Source of the DNA: Pseudomonas tremae
GTDB taxonomy: Bacteria > Pseudomonadota > Gammaproteobacteria > Pseudomonadales > Pseudomonadaceae
NCBI RefSeq assembly: GCF_001401155.1
Contig: NZ_LJRO01000352.1
Coordinates: forward strand, 62,001 to 126,000
Direction of reading: 5' to 3'
DNA: 64,000 nucleotides
Part shown: piece after piece, positions 9,030-16,934 of the stretch
How the letters are laid out: each line of letters opens with the position of its first letter
How positions within the stretch are numbered: the stretch's first letter is position 1
The notes under the pieces: model-generated
Database searches by the model: none
Told to the model about the DNA's origin: nothing
Seen by the model: only the letters and a program-made list of their open reading frames with translations
Position numbers and translations under genes: made by a program

Positions 9030-9716
9030 TCAGAACTTGTAACCCACGCCCACCATGTACACCCACGGGTCGATATCCACATCCACTTTGGTCTTGCCGA
9101 CAGCCAGCGCAGAAGGCCCGTCGACGGTAGCTTTGGTGTCGATGTCGACGTACCAGACCGAGGCGTTGACCAGAACGTTTTCGGTGATCATGTAGTCCAT
9201 GCCCAACTGTGCGGCCAGGCCTACCGAGTCCTTGAGCTTGAGGTTACTGAAACCCTGATTCTTGCGGTCGCCGGTCAGGTCGGTGTCGAAGAACGTGGTG
9301 TAGTTGATACCCACGCCCGCGTAAGGCTGGAATCTGGACGAGGGTTCCATGGGGTAGTACTGCAGCGACAGGGTGGGCGGCAGTTGTTTGATGTCCGCCA
9401 GCTTGCCATCCAGTCCAGGGCCCAGGCCTTTGACCGATACGGTGTGGCTGAATGGCGTGGCGGCCAGCAGCTCGATGCCGACATGTTGAGTCAGCATGTA
9501 AGCGAAGGTCAGGCCCAGCTGGTTTTCGCCATCGACAGTGGCTTTGGTGCCGGAAACCTTGGCGCCGTCGAGCCTGACTTCGCTGCTGTCTTCGTTAGGC
9601 TGGACGTGCGCGACACCGGCACGGACGATGAAATCGCCTTTTTCGTAGGCGTGTGCCGCAACCGGGGCAGTGATGGCGAGCGCGACAAGGGACGCGCTTA
9701 GCAGGTGCTTGTTCAT
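9030..9716 (-). CDS. ompW: OmpW-family outer-membrane protein
   Basis: A 228-residue precursor. The signal peptide runs to about residue 23 (ITAPVAAHA, cleavage before YEKGDF). The mature part starts with the OmpW signature GDFIVRAGVAHVQPN and continues as alternating amphipathic strands, including ...LPPTLSLQYYPM... and a GVGINYTTFF segment, ending in the aromatic VGVGYKF typical of outer-membrane beta-barrels recognised by BamA. OmpW forms an 8-stranded barrel thought to pass small hydrophobic compounds and to respond to stress and iron. It stands alone, with a terminator just downstream. Confidence 0.92.
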   Translation of the reverse strand: MNKHLLSASLVALAITAPVAAHAYEKGDFIVRAGVAHVQPNEDSSEVRLDGAKVSGTKATVDGENQLGLTFAYMLTQHVGIELLAATPFSHTVSVKGLGPGLDGKLADIKQLPPTLSLQYYPMEPSSRFQPYAGVGINYTTFFDTDLTGDRKNQGFSNLKLKDSVGLAAQLGMDYMITENVLVNASVWYVDIDTKATVDGPSALAVGKTKVDVDIDPWVYMVGVGYKF

Positions 9717-9819
9717 GGAGGCTCCAGAGATCAGTCAAAATTTATGGGCGTAATGTTAAAGCGCTGTCGAGCGGCGGCTTTGACTCAGCTCAATGAAATC
9801 GCTGGGAACCTCGTCATCC

Positions 9820-10344
9820 TCATGAATCCGGCAACTCGTAGACAAGGATCTTGTCTGCCTGCATCTGATAACCCGCTTCTGCCAGTTCGCTGCTAGACGA
9901 CTTGGCCTGCATCGGTCCTTCGATCCAGTACGGCTGATACAGCTCATCGACCTTCACGCCCAGCTCACTCGTGACATGCACGATCTGGTTCGCTGGTGGC
10001 GGCGGCACATGGATGCAGGCACCGAAATACGGCACCAGCAAAAACTCCGTCACTCTGCCTTCTTCACTGACCTCGAGCGGCACGATGTAGCCCGGCAAAC
10101 GCACCATTTGTCCATCCAGTGCCTTGACCACCGGCGCATGCGGTGCCAATTGATGGGCCGCAGGCGCTGCCTCCATGGCCAGTGCATCGGACAGCTTGGA
10201 CATATCGTGTATGGGAGCCGTTACCGGCTTCACCACAGGTGCATCGGGCGGAATCATGTCATTCCAGGTCAGTATCCGCGGCTCTGCGGCCCACAGTTGA
10301 GTGGTCACCGAGAGCAGCAGAGTGAGTAGCATGCGCCGCATCAT
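9820..10344 (-). CDS. DUF3299 periplasmic protein, last gene of the Zur-type ABC operon
   Basis: A 174-residue protein with a short signal peptide (LLTLLLSVTTQLWAAEP). The conserved DUF3299 core reads GYIVPLE....VTEFLLVPYFGACIHVPPPPANQIVHV, with a single Cys and adjacent His that could bind metal. I chose ATG 10344, because ATGAGGACC provides a ribosome site at 6 bases; ATG 10356 overlapping the permease stop is the alternative. It is encoded directly after the ABC permease, and the same four-gene order occurs in P. aeruginosa (PA4063-PA4066, recalled). Its biochemical role is unknown; a periplasmic metal-related accessory is inferred from context. Confidence 0.8.
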   Translation of the reverse strand: MMRRMLLTLLLSVTTQLWAAEPRILTWNDMIPPDAPVVKPVTAPIHDMSKLSDALAMEAAPAAHQLAPHAPVVKALDGQMVRLPGYIVPLEVSEEGRVTEFLLVPYFGACIHVPPPPANQIVHVTSELGVKVDELYQPYWIEGPMQAKSSSSELAEAGYQMQADKILVYELPDS

Positions 10345-10352
10345 GAAGGTCC

Positions 10353-11618
10353 TCATAAACGAATCGACAGTCCATCGGCCAGTGACTGCCTGTAGGCTCG
10401 CCAGGCTGGCACGGTTCCCATCAACAGCGCGCAACCGAGAATGCCACCCAGTAAAGTCCATTCATATTGGCCAGGTGGCATAGACGAGAGGTACAGGCCG
10501 TAGTTGTCCAGTACGTAGTCACGTGCCGCAAAAATGCCGATATAGAGCAGTGCAAGGCCGCTGATGACACCGGCCAGCGCGAGTGCGAAGGCCTCGAGTA
10601 TAAGCAGGCTTGCGACGTGCCAGGGACGCGCGCCGACCGAGCGTAGAATCGCCATTTCCCGGCGTCGCTCGTTGAGGCTGGTGAGAATCGCGGTGAGCAT
10701 GCCGATCAGGCCGGTCAGCACCACAAACAGAGAAATCACGAACAGCGCTTTCTCGGCGGTGCCCATCAAGCCCCACAGTTCTTGCAACGCCACACCTGGG
10801 AGAATCGCCAGCATGGGTTCGCCTCGGTATTCATTGATCTCGCGTTGCAGGCTGAACGTCGAAATCTTGCTGTTCAGGCCCAGCATGAATGCAGTAATTG
10901 CGGTGGGTGTCAGGTCCATGTTGCGCGCCTGATCGGCCGAGATTCGCTCATTGCCGCGTGCCGGAGCGCCGTTATGCCAATCGATGTGAATGGCCTCCAT
11001 GCCGCCCAGGCTGATGTGCAGTGTGCGGTCAACCGGCGTGCCGGTCGGTTTGAGAATGCCGACCACAGTGAACGGCTTGTCGTCATGCTTGACCAGGCTG
11101 ATCGCCGCCACACCGTGCGCCAGTACCAGCTTGTCGCCCAGCTTGTAATGAAGCGCCTTGGCCACTTCAGAGCCCAGCACCACTTCGAACGGGTCGGTGT
11201 TGAACTCGCGCCCATCGGCCATCTGCAAGTGCTGCTGGCGGCCGAATTGATAGTGTTCGAAGTACGAGGCATTGGTGCCCATTACCCGATAGCCGCGGTG
11301 CGAATCGCCGAGGGAGATCGGGATTGCCCATTTGACCTGCTTGTTCTCGGCAAAATGCTCGAAGCTGTCCCAGCGAATATTATTGGTGGCGTTGCCGATG
11401 CGGAACACCGAATACAGCAATAAGTTGATGGAGCCGGAACGTGCGCCGACGATCAGGTCGGTGCCGCTGATGGTGCTGGCGAAACTGGAACGGGCTTCGG
11501 TGCGCACGCGCTCGACGCCGAGCAACAGGCAAACCGAGAGAGCGATGGCGAAGGCGGTGAGAAACGCAGTGAAGCGGCGATTGGCGAGGCTGGCGAGCGC
11601 CAGACGAAACAGATACAT
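10353..11618 (-). CDS. ABC transporter permease, FtsX/MacB-LolC type
   Basis: A 421-residue membrane protein. It has one N-terminal transmembrane segment (FLTAFAIALSVCLLLGV), a large periplasmic domain (residues ~45-290), then three transmembrane segments. The FtsX signature falls in LNERRREMAILRSVGARPWHVASLLILEAFALAL. This architecture is that of MacB/LolCE mechanotransmission permeases, which move substrates or power periplasmic work rather than form a classical channel. ATG 11618 lies two bases after the ATPase stop. Its partner ATPase is upstream and the DUF3299 gene follows. Substrate unknown; metal or metallophore handling is inferred from the Zur-like site. Confidence 0.85.
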   Translation of the reverse strand: MYLFRLALASLANRRFTAFLTAFAIALSVCLLLGVERVRTEARSSFASTISGTDLIVGARSGSINLLLYSVFRIGNATNNIRWDSFEHFAENKQVKWAIPISLGDSHRGYRVMGTNASYFEHYQFGRQQHLQMADGREFNTDPFEVVLGSEVAKALHYKLGDKLVLAHGVAAISLVKHDDKPFTVVGILKPTGTPVDRTLHISLGGMEAIHIDWHNGAPARGNERISADQARNMDLTPTAITAFMLGLNSKISTFSLQREINEYRGEPMLAILPGVALQELWGLMGTAEKALFVISLFVVLTGLIGMLTAILTSLNERRREMAILRSVGARPWHVASLLILEAFALALAGVISGLALLYIGIFAARDYVLDNYGLYLSSMPPGQYEWTLLGGILGCALLMGTVPAWRAYRQSLADGLSIRL

Positions 11619-11619
11619 C

Positions 11620-12330
11620 TCAAATCTCCACGGCAACGGCGGCGCGATTCAGGTCGCTCAGCGACAGGTTGCGATCAAACAAGGGCGCCAGGCTCTGGTC
11701 ATGACTGACGAACAACAGGCTGGCCCCGGCTTCGCGGCATTCGGCGAACAACAGGCGAATGAACGCCTCGCGCGAATCGGCATCCAGCGCAGAGGTGGGC
11801 TCGTCGGCAATCACCAGCTCCGGCTGACCGATCAACGCCCGTGCGGCGGCCACACGTTGCTGCTGGCCGATGGACAGGGAATCGGCGCGGCGGGCGAGCA
11901 GTGCCGGATCTTTCAAGCCTAGATGGGCGAGCAGGGTAGTGGTGGCTTTTTCAACGCTGCCGTGACGTTGCCTGGCGCGTTCTGCACGGACGTTGGAAAA
12001 GTGGCAAGGCAGCTCGACGTTCTCCCGGACCGACAAAAAGGGCAGCAGGTTGAACTGCTGGAAGATGTAGCCGGTGTGATCGACACGGAAGCGATCACGG
12101 GCTGCCGACGACAGGCTCGATAACTCCTGATTCAGTAGTTTGATGCTGCCACTGGCGGGTTTTTGAACGCCGCCCAGCAGGCCCAGCAATGTGGTTTTGC
12201 CGCTGCCACTGGGGCCTTTGAGGAACAGGGTTTCGCCGGTTTCCAGACGAAACGCCGGGATGTCCAGCAACTGCGGTTGGCCTGGCCAGTTGAAGGTCAG
12301 GTCCGACAGCTCGATCAGTGCTTGGGTCAT
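11620..12330 (-). CDS. ABC transporter ATP-binding protein (LolD/MacB type)
   Basis: A 236-residue ATPase. Walker A is GPSGSGKTTLL near residue 38, the Q-loop lies at YIFQQFNLLPFLSVREN, the signature is DSLSIGQQQRVAAARAL, Walker B is LVIADEPTSALDAD and the switch His is in LFVSHDQSL. Q-loop and length fit the LolD/MacB subfamily that pairs with FtsX-type permeases. It is followed directly by its permease (TGAGATG junction). A hairpin with a T-run on this strand separates it from the upstream His-rich gene, so its expression may be partly attenuated. Confidence 0.9.
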   Translation of the reverse strand: MTQALIELSDLTFNWPGQPQLLDIPAFRLETGETLFLKGPSGSGKTTLLGLLGGVQKPASGSIKLLNQELSSLSSAARDRFRVDHTGYIFQQFNLLPFLSVRENVELPCHFSNVRAERARQRHGSVEKATTTLLAHLGLKDPALLARRADSLSIGQQQRVAAARALIGQPELVIADEPTSALDADSREAFIRLLFAECREAGASLLFVSHDQSLAPLFDRNLSLSDLNRAAVAVEI

Positions 12331-12360
12331 GGCTGACTCACGCTCGGTTGGAAATTAAAA

Positions 12361-12379
12361 GACCGGGCCATGCCCGGTC
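12361..12379 (-). terminator. Intrinsic terminator or attenuator inside the operon
   Basis: Perfect 8-base stem gaccgggc / gcccggtc with a 3-base loop. On the minus strand it is followed by TTTTAATTT, giving a proper U-tract. It lies in the 68-base gap between the His-rich DUF2796 gene and the ABC ATPase gene, so it should lower transcription of the ABC genes relative to the first gene. Confidence 0.75.
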
Positions 12380-12398
12380 GTTGTGCCGCAAAATGCGA

Positions 12399-12992
12399 TC
12401 AGAATTTCAGCGTAGGGTTGGCCGCTATCACTTCCGCGCCCGACTGGCCGCCTGGCGAGATCAGTTGTACCTGAAGCTTCTTGGTGTCGGGGAAGGTTTT
12501 GAAGATTTGCGACAGGTCGAGCTTCTTCAAAACGGACGGTGCGTCGCAGACGAACTTGTAGTGACCATGAATTTCACTGTGCTCATGATGATCTGCGTCG
12601 CCTGCTGCGGCGTGTTCCTCGTGGTCATCATCCTTGTCGCCAAACAGCGGGCTTTCCAGCTTCACCGAGGTGGCCGAGCAGTTGGCTGCATCGGCAATGC
12701 TGAACAGTGCGTTGGGCTTGAGCAGCAACTCACGTGCCTTGGCCACTTTGGCCTTGTCTTCGGCAGAGGTTGCCACGTGCTCGAAGCCCACGATATTCAT
12801 GGCCGGGCTGTCAAACTCGAACTCCAGCGTCTTGCCTTCCAGCACCACGTCCAGACGCCCTACGCCGTGCTCATGGGCGCCAAGGCTGCCATGTTCCTCA
12901 CCATGGTCGTGGTCATGATCGTGTTCTTCTGCCGCATGAGCGGCAACGAGTGGCAGCAGGGCGAAAGGCAAAGCGAGTAGCAGGGGGCGCAT
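12399..12992 (-). CDS. DUF2796 His-rich periplasmic metal-binding protein
   Basis: A 197-residue protein with a signal peptide ending at AAHAAEE (residue ~21). Directly after it comes a His/Asp/Glu cluster EEHDHDHDHGEEHG, and a second cluster HHEHSEIHGHYKF follows near residue 140. Such clusters are typical of zinc or other divalent-metal capture. The DUF2796 family is found upstream of a MacB-like ABC transporter in pseudomonads, and the P. aeruginosa homologue (PA4063, recalled) is induced by zinc shortage. The start at ATG 12992 is set by the signal peptide. A Zur-like palindrome lies 30 bases upstream. A direct metal-binding test is lacking here. Confidence 0.8.
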   Translation of the reverse strand: MRPLLLALPFALLPLVAAHAAEEHDHDHDHGEEHGSLGAHEHGVGRLDVVLEGKTLEFEFDSPAMNIVGFEHVATSAEDKAKVAKARELLLKPNALFSIADAANCSATSVKLESPLFGDKDDDHEEHAAAGDADHHEHSEIHGHYKFVCDAPSVLKKLDLSQIFKTFPDTKKLQVQLISPGGQSGAEVIAANPTLKF

Positions 12993-13021
12993 AGCGAACT
13001 CCGGAACAATATTCAAAAAAC

Positions 13022-13041
13022 TGTTATGTGATCTTATAACA
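13022..13041 (-). promoter_or_regulatory. Candidate Zur operator
   Basis: Inverted repeat TGTTAT-n8-ATAACA. Its right-hand 15 bases TGTGATCTTATAACA match the gammaproteobacterial Zur consensus TGTTATAnTATAACA at all but two defined positions. It lies about 30 bases before the His-rich DUF2796 gene, where a repressor would block transcription. Assignment to Zur rests on this match and on the operon's known regulation in P. aeruginosa. Confidence 0.55.
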
Positions 13042-13292
13042 AGTGTCGATGTGGTGGACGTGTTTTTATCCTGGGCGTGGCCTGACGAGCCTCTTTGGGG
13101 GCTGAGTTGTTGGTGCTGACTGGAATACCTTGCCCAGTGCTTATGCAGAAGTAGTCTCACACTTTGCGTCATCAAGTCCTACTCTGAAAGATGAAAGTCT
13201 CTACACCTGCGCCGGATGCGTCAGGAAGGTTTTCAGCGCCAGCCGAGCCATGTGTTCGACGTCGGTCGAGTGCGACATCAAGGAAGATACCC

Positions 13293-13715
13293 ATGAACAA
13301 GCTCCATCCGAACAGAGAAATCCTGCGCGCGGTGTACAAGGATCTGACACGCATTACCGAATTCGCCGACGCTGACATCGTGCTGCACAAGGCTGATCAG
13401 GGCGCGGGTGGCGGTCTTTCCATTGCCATCGGTAGAGACGCGGTGCTGTCCCACGAGCTGAACCTGCTCAAGCGTACGCATCAGACGCTGTACATGGATG
13501 TTCACGAGATCGTTGCCAACGCACATTTCGGTTCGGTGGTGGGAGAGATACGCGCTCGCTGCGAGGGGCGGAAAATCATCATGCCGTTTTGCGGCCTGTG
13601 GCGGTTTCGTGATGGACGGATCGTCGAGCACTGGGAAAACGTCTACGACGTGCGGTCGCTTGGCGACTTCATGAACGGCAAGGCGCCGGCAGCCAATCAG
13701 TGGCATTACGGTTGA
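13293..13715 (+). CDS. NTF2-like / SnoaL-like small alpha+beta barrel protein
   Basis: A 140-residue protein of the SnoaL/NTF2-like superfamily: N-terminal helix with EILRAVYKDLTRI, later strands YMDVHEIVANAHFGSVVGEI and a final FCGLWRFRDGRIVEHWENVYD, the usual last strands of the cone-shaped barrel (WRFRDGRIVEHWE is the family's most recognisable part). Members are cyclases, isomerases or ligand-binding proteins; no activity can be assigned. AAGGAAG precedes ATG 13293. Transcribed divergently from the metal operon. Confidence 0.75.
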   Translation: MNKLHPNREILRAVYKDLTRITEFADADIVLHKADQGAGGGLSIAIGRDAVLSHELNLLKRTHQTLYMDVHEIVANAHFGSVVGEIRARCEGRKIIMPFCGLWRFRDGRIVEHWENVYDVRSLGDFMNGKAPAANQWHYG

Positions 13716-13776
13716 GAATGGGAATGTGCGTCTGCCTGTGGGAGCATGTGCGCCTGACTGTCAGCAGGTACACATC

Positions 13777-14130
13777 ATGTTGCGTATTCGTGGAACCGTA
13801 GGCCAGTGGCCGGTGGATTTGACCCTGGAACTGGATGAAGGTGACTGGGCTCAGCTGGGCGCGCAGCTCAAGGCTGCCGCGCCTGATATATCGGTCGCGG
13901 AGGTTGAGAGCAAGCAGCTTGGCCAGGACGACAGGCTATGGCAGGTCGCTCAGGAGCTGCTGCAGAAGGCCGGGCAGATGAGTGGGCCGGATTTACTGGG
14001 GCAACTGGAAGGGCTGGCCGGCAGCACGGCAGCCGGCAAGCATCTGCTGGTGCGTCTGAGGCATAACGCAAACGTGAAGGTAGAAAGCGGCGGAGATGCG
14101 CCGCTTTACAGCTGGATCGAAGCTGTTTGA
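13777..14130 (+). CDS. Conserved hypothetical protein
   Basis: A 117-residue soluble protein that I do not recognise as a named family. It opens with LRIRGTVGQWPVDLTLELDEGDWAQL and has a helical middle (DDRLWQVAQELLQKAGQM, DLLGQLEGLAGSTAAGKHLLVRLRH), acidic overall, without signal peptide or membrane segment. It lies between the NTF2-like gene and the convergent thioredoxin gene, an arrangement I recall from P. aeruginosa (PA4062 beside PA4061). Start ATG 13777 is chosen because a longer frame adds an atypical Cys-rich leader. Confidence 0.65.
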   Translation: MLRIRGTVGQWPVDLTLELDEGDWAQLGAQLKAAAPDISVAEVESKQLGQDDRLWQVAQELLQKAGQMSGPDLLGQLEGLAGSTAAGKHLLVRLRHNANVKVESGGDAPLYSWIEAV

Positions 14131-14143
14131 TCTGACGCCGTCC

Positions 14144-14174
14144 ACACACTGGCACCCATGCGGTGCCAGTGTGT
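14144..14174. terminator. Bidirectional terminator hairpin
   Basis: Perfect 13-base stem acacactggcacc / ggtgccagtgtgt (14144-14156 and 14162-14174) with loop catgc, between two convergent genes. The T-run is poor, but stem stability is very high. Confidence 0.7.
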
Positions 14175-14179
14175 TGAGC

Positions 14180-15052
14180 TTAGTACAGCGCGGCGAACAG
14201 CTTGCGACGATAGGCAGTGACCAGCGGGTGATCATTGCCCAGCAGGTCGAACACTTGCAGCAGCGTCTTGTGCGGCAGGCCCTCGGCGTAGCTGCGGTTG
14301 CGAATGAACAGCTTGAGCAGGCCTTCCAGTGCAGCTTCGTACTGCTGGCGCGATAACTGCTGAATAGCCAGTTGGTGTGCAGCTTCGTCATCCTGCGGGT
14401 TTTGCGCCAAGCGGCTTTTCAGCTCGGCGGCATCCGGCAGGGTCGCAGCTTCAGCCAGAAACGTCAGCTGTGCCTTTGCACCGGCCAGTTCGGCCTTGTG
14501 TTCGTCACCCGTGACCGCGTCCAGCACTGCTTTGGCTTCGCTCAGCTCGCCACGTTCGGCCAGGCAGCGTGCATACAGAATCAGCGCGGCAGCGTTGGTG
14601 TTGTCCTCGCCCAGCAGCAGCTTCAGTACTGCTTCAGCCTCGGAAAAACGGCTTTCGGCGAATAAGGCCTGTGCCTGCTTGAGCGGGTCGGCAGCCGGTG
14701 GCGGCGGCATTACCACATGTTGTTCGAGAATTTTGCGAATCTCCGACTCCGGCTGCGCACCGGCAAAGCCATCCACCGGCTGACCGTCCTTGAACAGCAC
14801 CACGGTCGGCAGGCTGCGAATACCGAAGCGCGCTACGACATCCGGCTCGGCATCACAATTGACCTTGGCTAGCAGCAGTTCGCCCTGATAACTCTCGGTG
14901 ATCTGCTGCAGCAGCGGCATCAAGACCTTGCAGGGCGCACACCACTCGGCCCAGAAATCGACCAGCACTGGTTGATCGAATGACTTGTCGATCACCATCT
15001 GATCGAACGTAGCCGTGGTGGCGTCGAAGATGTAAGCAGTGTCCTGGCTCAT
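14180..15052 (-). CDS. cnoX: Thioredoxin-TPR protein CnoX (YbbN)
   Basis: A 290-residue protein. An N-terminal thioredoxin domain (residues 1-110) has FWAEWCAPCKVLMP with both redox cysteines and the cis-Pro in RSLPTVVLF. The C-terminal part holds TPR-like helices, with TPR-type pairs such as AQALFAESRFSEAEAVLKLLL. CnoX/YbbN acts as a chaperedoxin that protects clients and hands them to GroEL or DnaK. Escherichia YbbN has lost the first Cys; this protein keeps a full CxxC, so it may also reduce disulfides. The start at 15052 drops a 17-residue in-frame extension unlike the family. Confidence 0.88.
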   Translation of the reverse strand: MSQDTAYIFDATTATFDQMVIDKSFDQPVLVDFWAEWCAPCKVLMPLLQQITESYQGELLLAKVNCDAEPDVVARFGIRSLPTVVLFKDGQPVDGFAGAQPESEIRKILEQHVVMPPPPAADPLKQAQALFAESRFSEAEAVLKLLLGEDNTNAAALILYARCLAERGELSEAKAVLDAVTGDEHKAELAGAKAQLTFLAEAATLPDAAELKSRLAQNPQDDEAAHQLAIQQLSRQQYEAALEGLLKLFIRNRSYAEGLPHKTLLQVFDLLGNDHPLVTAYRRKLFAALY

Positions 15053-15121
15053 TGCGCGTCTCGAAGAATCTGAATGCCGCCAACTATAAAGCCCGCAGCG
15101 CAATGCGCAAAGCGGCGTCGG

Positions 15122-15847
15122 CTATAGCGCGCCGAATGCAGGCTGATCCAGCGTGGTAACGCCGTTCCGGGCGCTCTGCGTCTGGTCCTGAGTGCATCGC
15201 ACGGCGTGATACACACTCACGTCGCGAAACTCGTAGGGTTCTGCCAGGTCCGGCAACGTGTGTGCATGCAGCATCGCCAGGCGCTGGTAGGCAGCGTGCC
15301 TGAAGTCGCGCACGCGCGAGTCTGCCACCAGGGCCTGGCGGCCCCGAGAGAGAAACTGATCAAGCAGCGGCAGGTTGGCGCGGTCGTACAGCACGTCGGC
15401 GACCAGGATCAGGTCAAAGCGATCAGCTTCGGCGAAGAAGTCAGCGGAGTAATTCAACTGCACCTGATTGAGCTCGGCATTGGCCCGACAGGCGGCAATA
15501 GCCAGTGGGTCCAGATCACACGCCACCACCTCGATTGCCCCGGCTCTGGCCGCCGCAATGGCCGCCACACCTGAACCTGCGCCGAAATCCAGTACTCGCT
15601 TGCCTGTTACCCATTGCGGGTTTTCAGCCAGAAAACGAGCCAAAGCCAAGCCGCTGGCCCAGCAAAAGCTCCAGTACGGCGGATCTTCCAGGATGCGGCG
15701 CGTTTCATCCGGGCTGAACGCTCGGTCCATGTTGGCATCGTCGATCAGCCACAGTTTCAGTGCCGTGCCCGGCAGTGCCGTTACCACCAGTCGGGCGTCG
15801 CCGAGCAATTCTCCCAGCGCGTCTTGCAGATGTTGCGGGGCGATCAT
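15122..15847 (-). CDS. Class I SAM-dependent methyltransferase, ETFB/METTL20-like lysine methyltransferase type
   Basis: A 241-residue methyltransferase. Motif I is VLDFGAGSGVAAIAAARAG, the acidic ribose-binding residue is in VVACDLDPLA, and LILVADVLYD forms motif IV (the DVLYD pattern is typical of protein lysine methyltransferases of the METTL20/ETFB group and of PrmA relatives). The N-terminal PPYWSFCWASGLALARFL preceding motif I also fits this group. Target protein unknown; electron transfer flavoprotein beta is a candidate by family resemblance. The start overlaps the stop of the upstream lipoprotein gene (ATGA), so the two are coupled. Confidence 0.8.
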   Translation of the reverse strand: MIAPQHLQDALGELLGDARLVVTALPGTALKLWLIDDANMDRAFSPDETRRILEDPPYWSFCWASGLALARFLAENPQWVTGKRVLDFGAGSGVAAIAAARAGAIEVVACDLDPLAIAACRANAELNQVQLNYSADFFAEADRFDLILVADVLYDRANLPLLDQFLSRGRQALVADSRVRDFRHAAYQRLAMLHAHTLPDLAEPYEFRDVSVYHAVRCTQDQTQSARNGVTTLDQPAFGAL

Positions 15848-16293
15848 GGCGCCTTGACGAACTGCAGTTGGCCGAGCATTTGAGTGGTGGGCTGATCGAT
15901 GCGCATCGACGGCAGGTGCAGAATGAGCTGCCCTGACTGGCTGGCTCGACCGCGCAGCTCCACTCGTCCGCCTACCGGAAAGGCCTCCGGGTTGAAGCGC
16001 AACTGGAAGGGCAGCGACTTGCCGTTGCCTTTAAGCAAGGTGTTGGTCAGCAGCTTTTGCGGACGACCGCGATCGTCGATCACCAGCATTGCCAGTTCGA
16101 CCTCGGCCCCGGCCGGCACGCCCAGCAACTGACCGCTGATCTCGCGCTGATAAGGTTGCAGCGGCCCTGGGCCGGCAGGCAACTTGATCGCCGGCGCAAC
16201 GGGAGGAGCGGCAACAGGTTTCGGGGCATCGTTGCTGCTGCACGCGGCGAGCAGGCCAACGAGGCCTAGCAAAAACAGGGGGCGTAGCGTCAT
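15844..16293 (-). CDS. YbaY-family lipoprotein
   Basis: A 149-residue lipoprotein: a hydrophobic signal LFLLGLVGLLAACSS with lipobox LAAC, Pro/Ala linker, then a YbaY-type beta domain (REISGQLLGVPAGAEVELAMLVID... PFQLRFNPEAFPVGGRVELRGRAS). YbaY domains occur in outer-membrane lipoproteins and in type III secretion pilotins; precise role here unknown. I chose ATG 16293 because ATGGAGC gives a ribosome site 8 bases upstream; ATG 16305 is possible. Coupled to the methyltransferase gene by a 4-base overlap and transcribed away from nrdR. Confidence 0.75.
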   Translation of the reverse strand: MTLRPLFLLGLVGLLAACSSNDAPKPVAAPPVAPAIKLPAGPGPLQPYQREISGQLLGVPAGAEVELAMLVIDDRGRPQKLLTNTLLKGNGKSLPFQLRFNPEAFPVGGRVELRGRASQSGQLILHLPSMRIDQPTTQMLGQLQFVKAP

Positions 16294-16469
16294 CAAAAGC
16301 TCCATAAAACAAATATCGAAAGGCTGTGCGACGCCAGAGGTGCAGTATTACCGAGCCAAGGCAATTTAACATCGCTTTAATGCGCGTCTATATACCGCAA
16401 ACCCTCAGCCTTGTCTTGCCGACAGGATGCGCTAACATGGCGCTCCTCATTCTTTCGTTGCCAGCCACC

Positions 16470-16934
16470 ATGCACTGTCCCTTCTGCGGTGCCAATGACA
16501 CCAAAGTCATCGACTCCCGCCTCGTCGCCGAAGGCGAGCAAGTACGCCGCCGACGTGAATGTCTGGCTTGTGGCGAGCGCTTCACCACGTTCGAGACCGC
16601 CGAGCTGGTCTTGCCGCGCCTGATCAAGCAAGACGGCAGTCGTCAGCCTTTCGATGAAGAAAAGCTGCGCGCCGGCATGCAGCGGGCTCTTGAAAAGCGC
16701 CCCGTGAGTGTAGAGCGTCTTGAAGCGGCGCTGGCCCATATCAAGCACAAGTTGCGCGCAACCGGCGAGCGTGAAGTCAAATCCCTGGTGGTGGGCGAAC
16801 TGGTCATGACCGAGCTGCAAAAGCTCGATGAAGTGGCCTATATTCGTTTCGCTTCGGTGTACCGCCGCTTTCAGGACCTCAACGAGTTTCGTGAAGAAAT
16901 CGACCGTCTGGCCCGCGAGCCGGGTAAGGAATGA
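16470..16934 (+). CDS. nrdR: Transcriptional repressor NrdR
   Basis: A 154-residue regulator. The zinc ribbon CPFCGAN...CLACGERF occupies residues 3-40 (four cysteines) and is followed by the ATP-cone domain (RLIKQDGSRQPFDEEKLRAGMQRAL onward). NrdR senses ATP/dATP and represses ribonucleotide reductase operons through NrdR boxes. The length equals the family's usual ~150-160. Its stop overlaps ribD (ATGA), the arrangement common in gammaproteobacteria, so this gene leads the riboflavin-nusB-thiL cluster. Confidence 0.96.
   Translation: MHCPFCGANDTKVIDSRLVAEGEQVRRRRECLACGERFTTFETAELVLPRLIKQDGSRQPFDEEKLRAGMQRALEKRPVSVERLEAALAHIKHKLRATGEREVKSLVVGELVMTELQKLDEVAYIRFASVYRRFQDLNEFREEIDRLAREPGKE

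Noticed and set aside
9030..9700. Plus-strand open frame opposite ompW
   Set aside because: ompW has a signal peptide, barrel pattern and terminal aromatic residue on the minus strand; the plus-strand frame lacks these.
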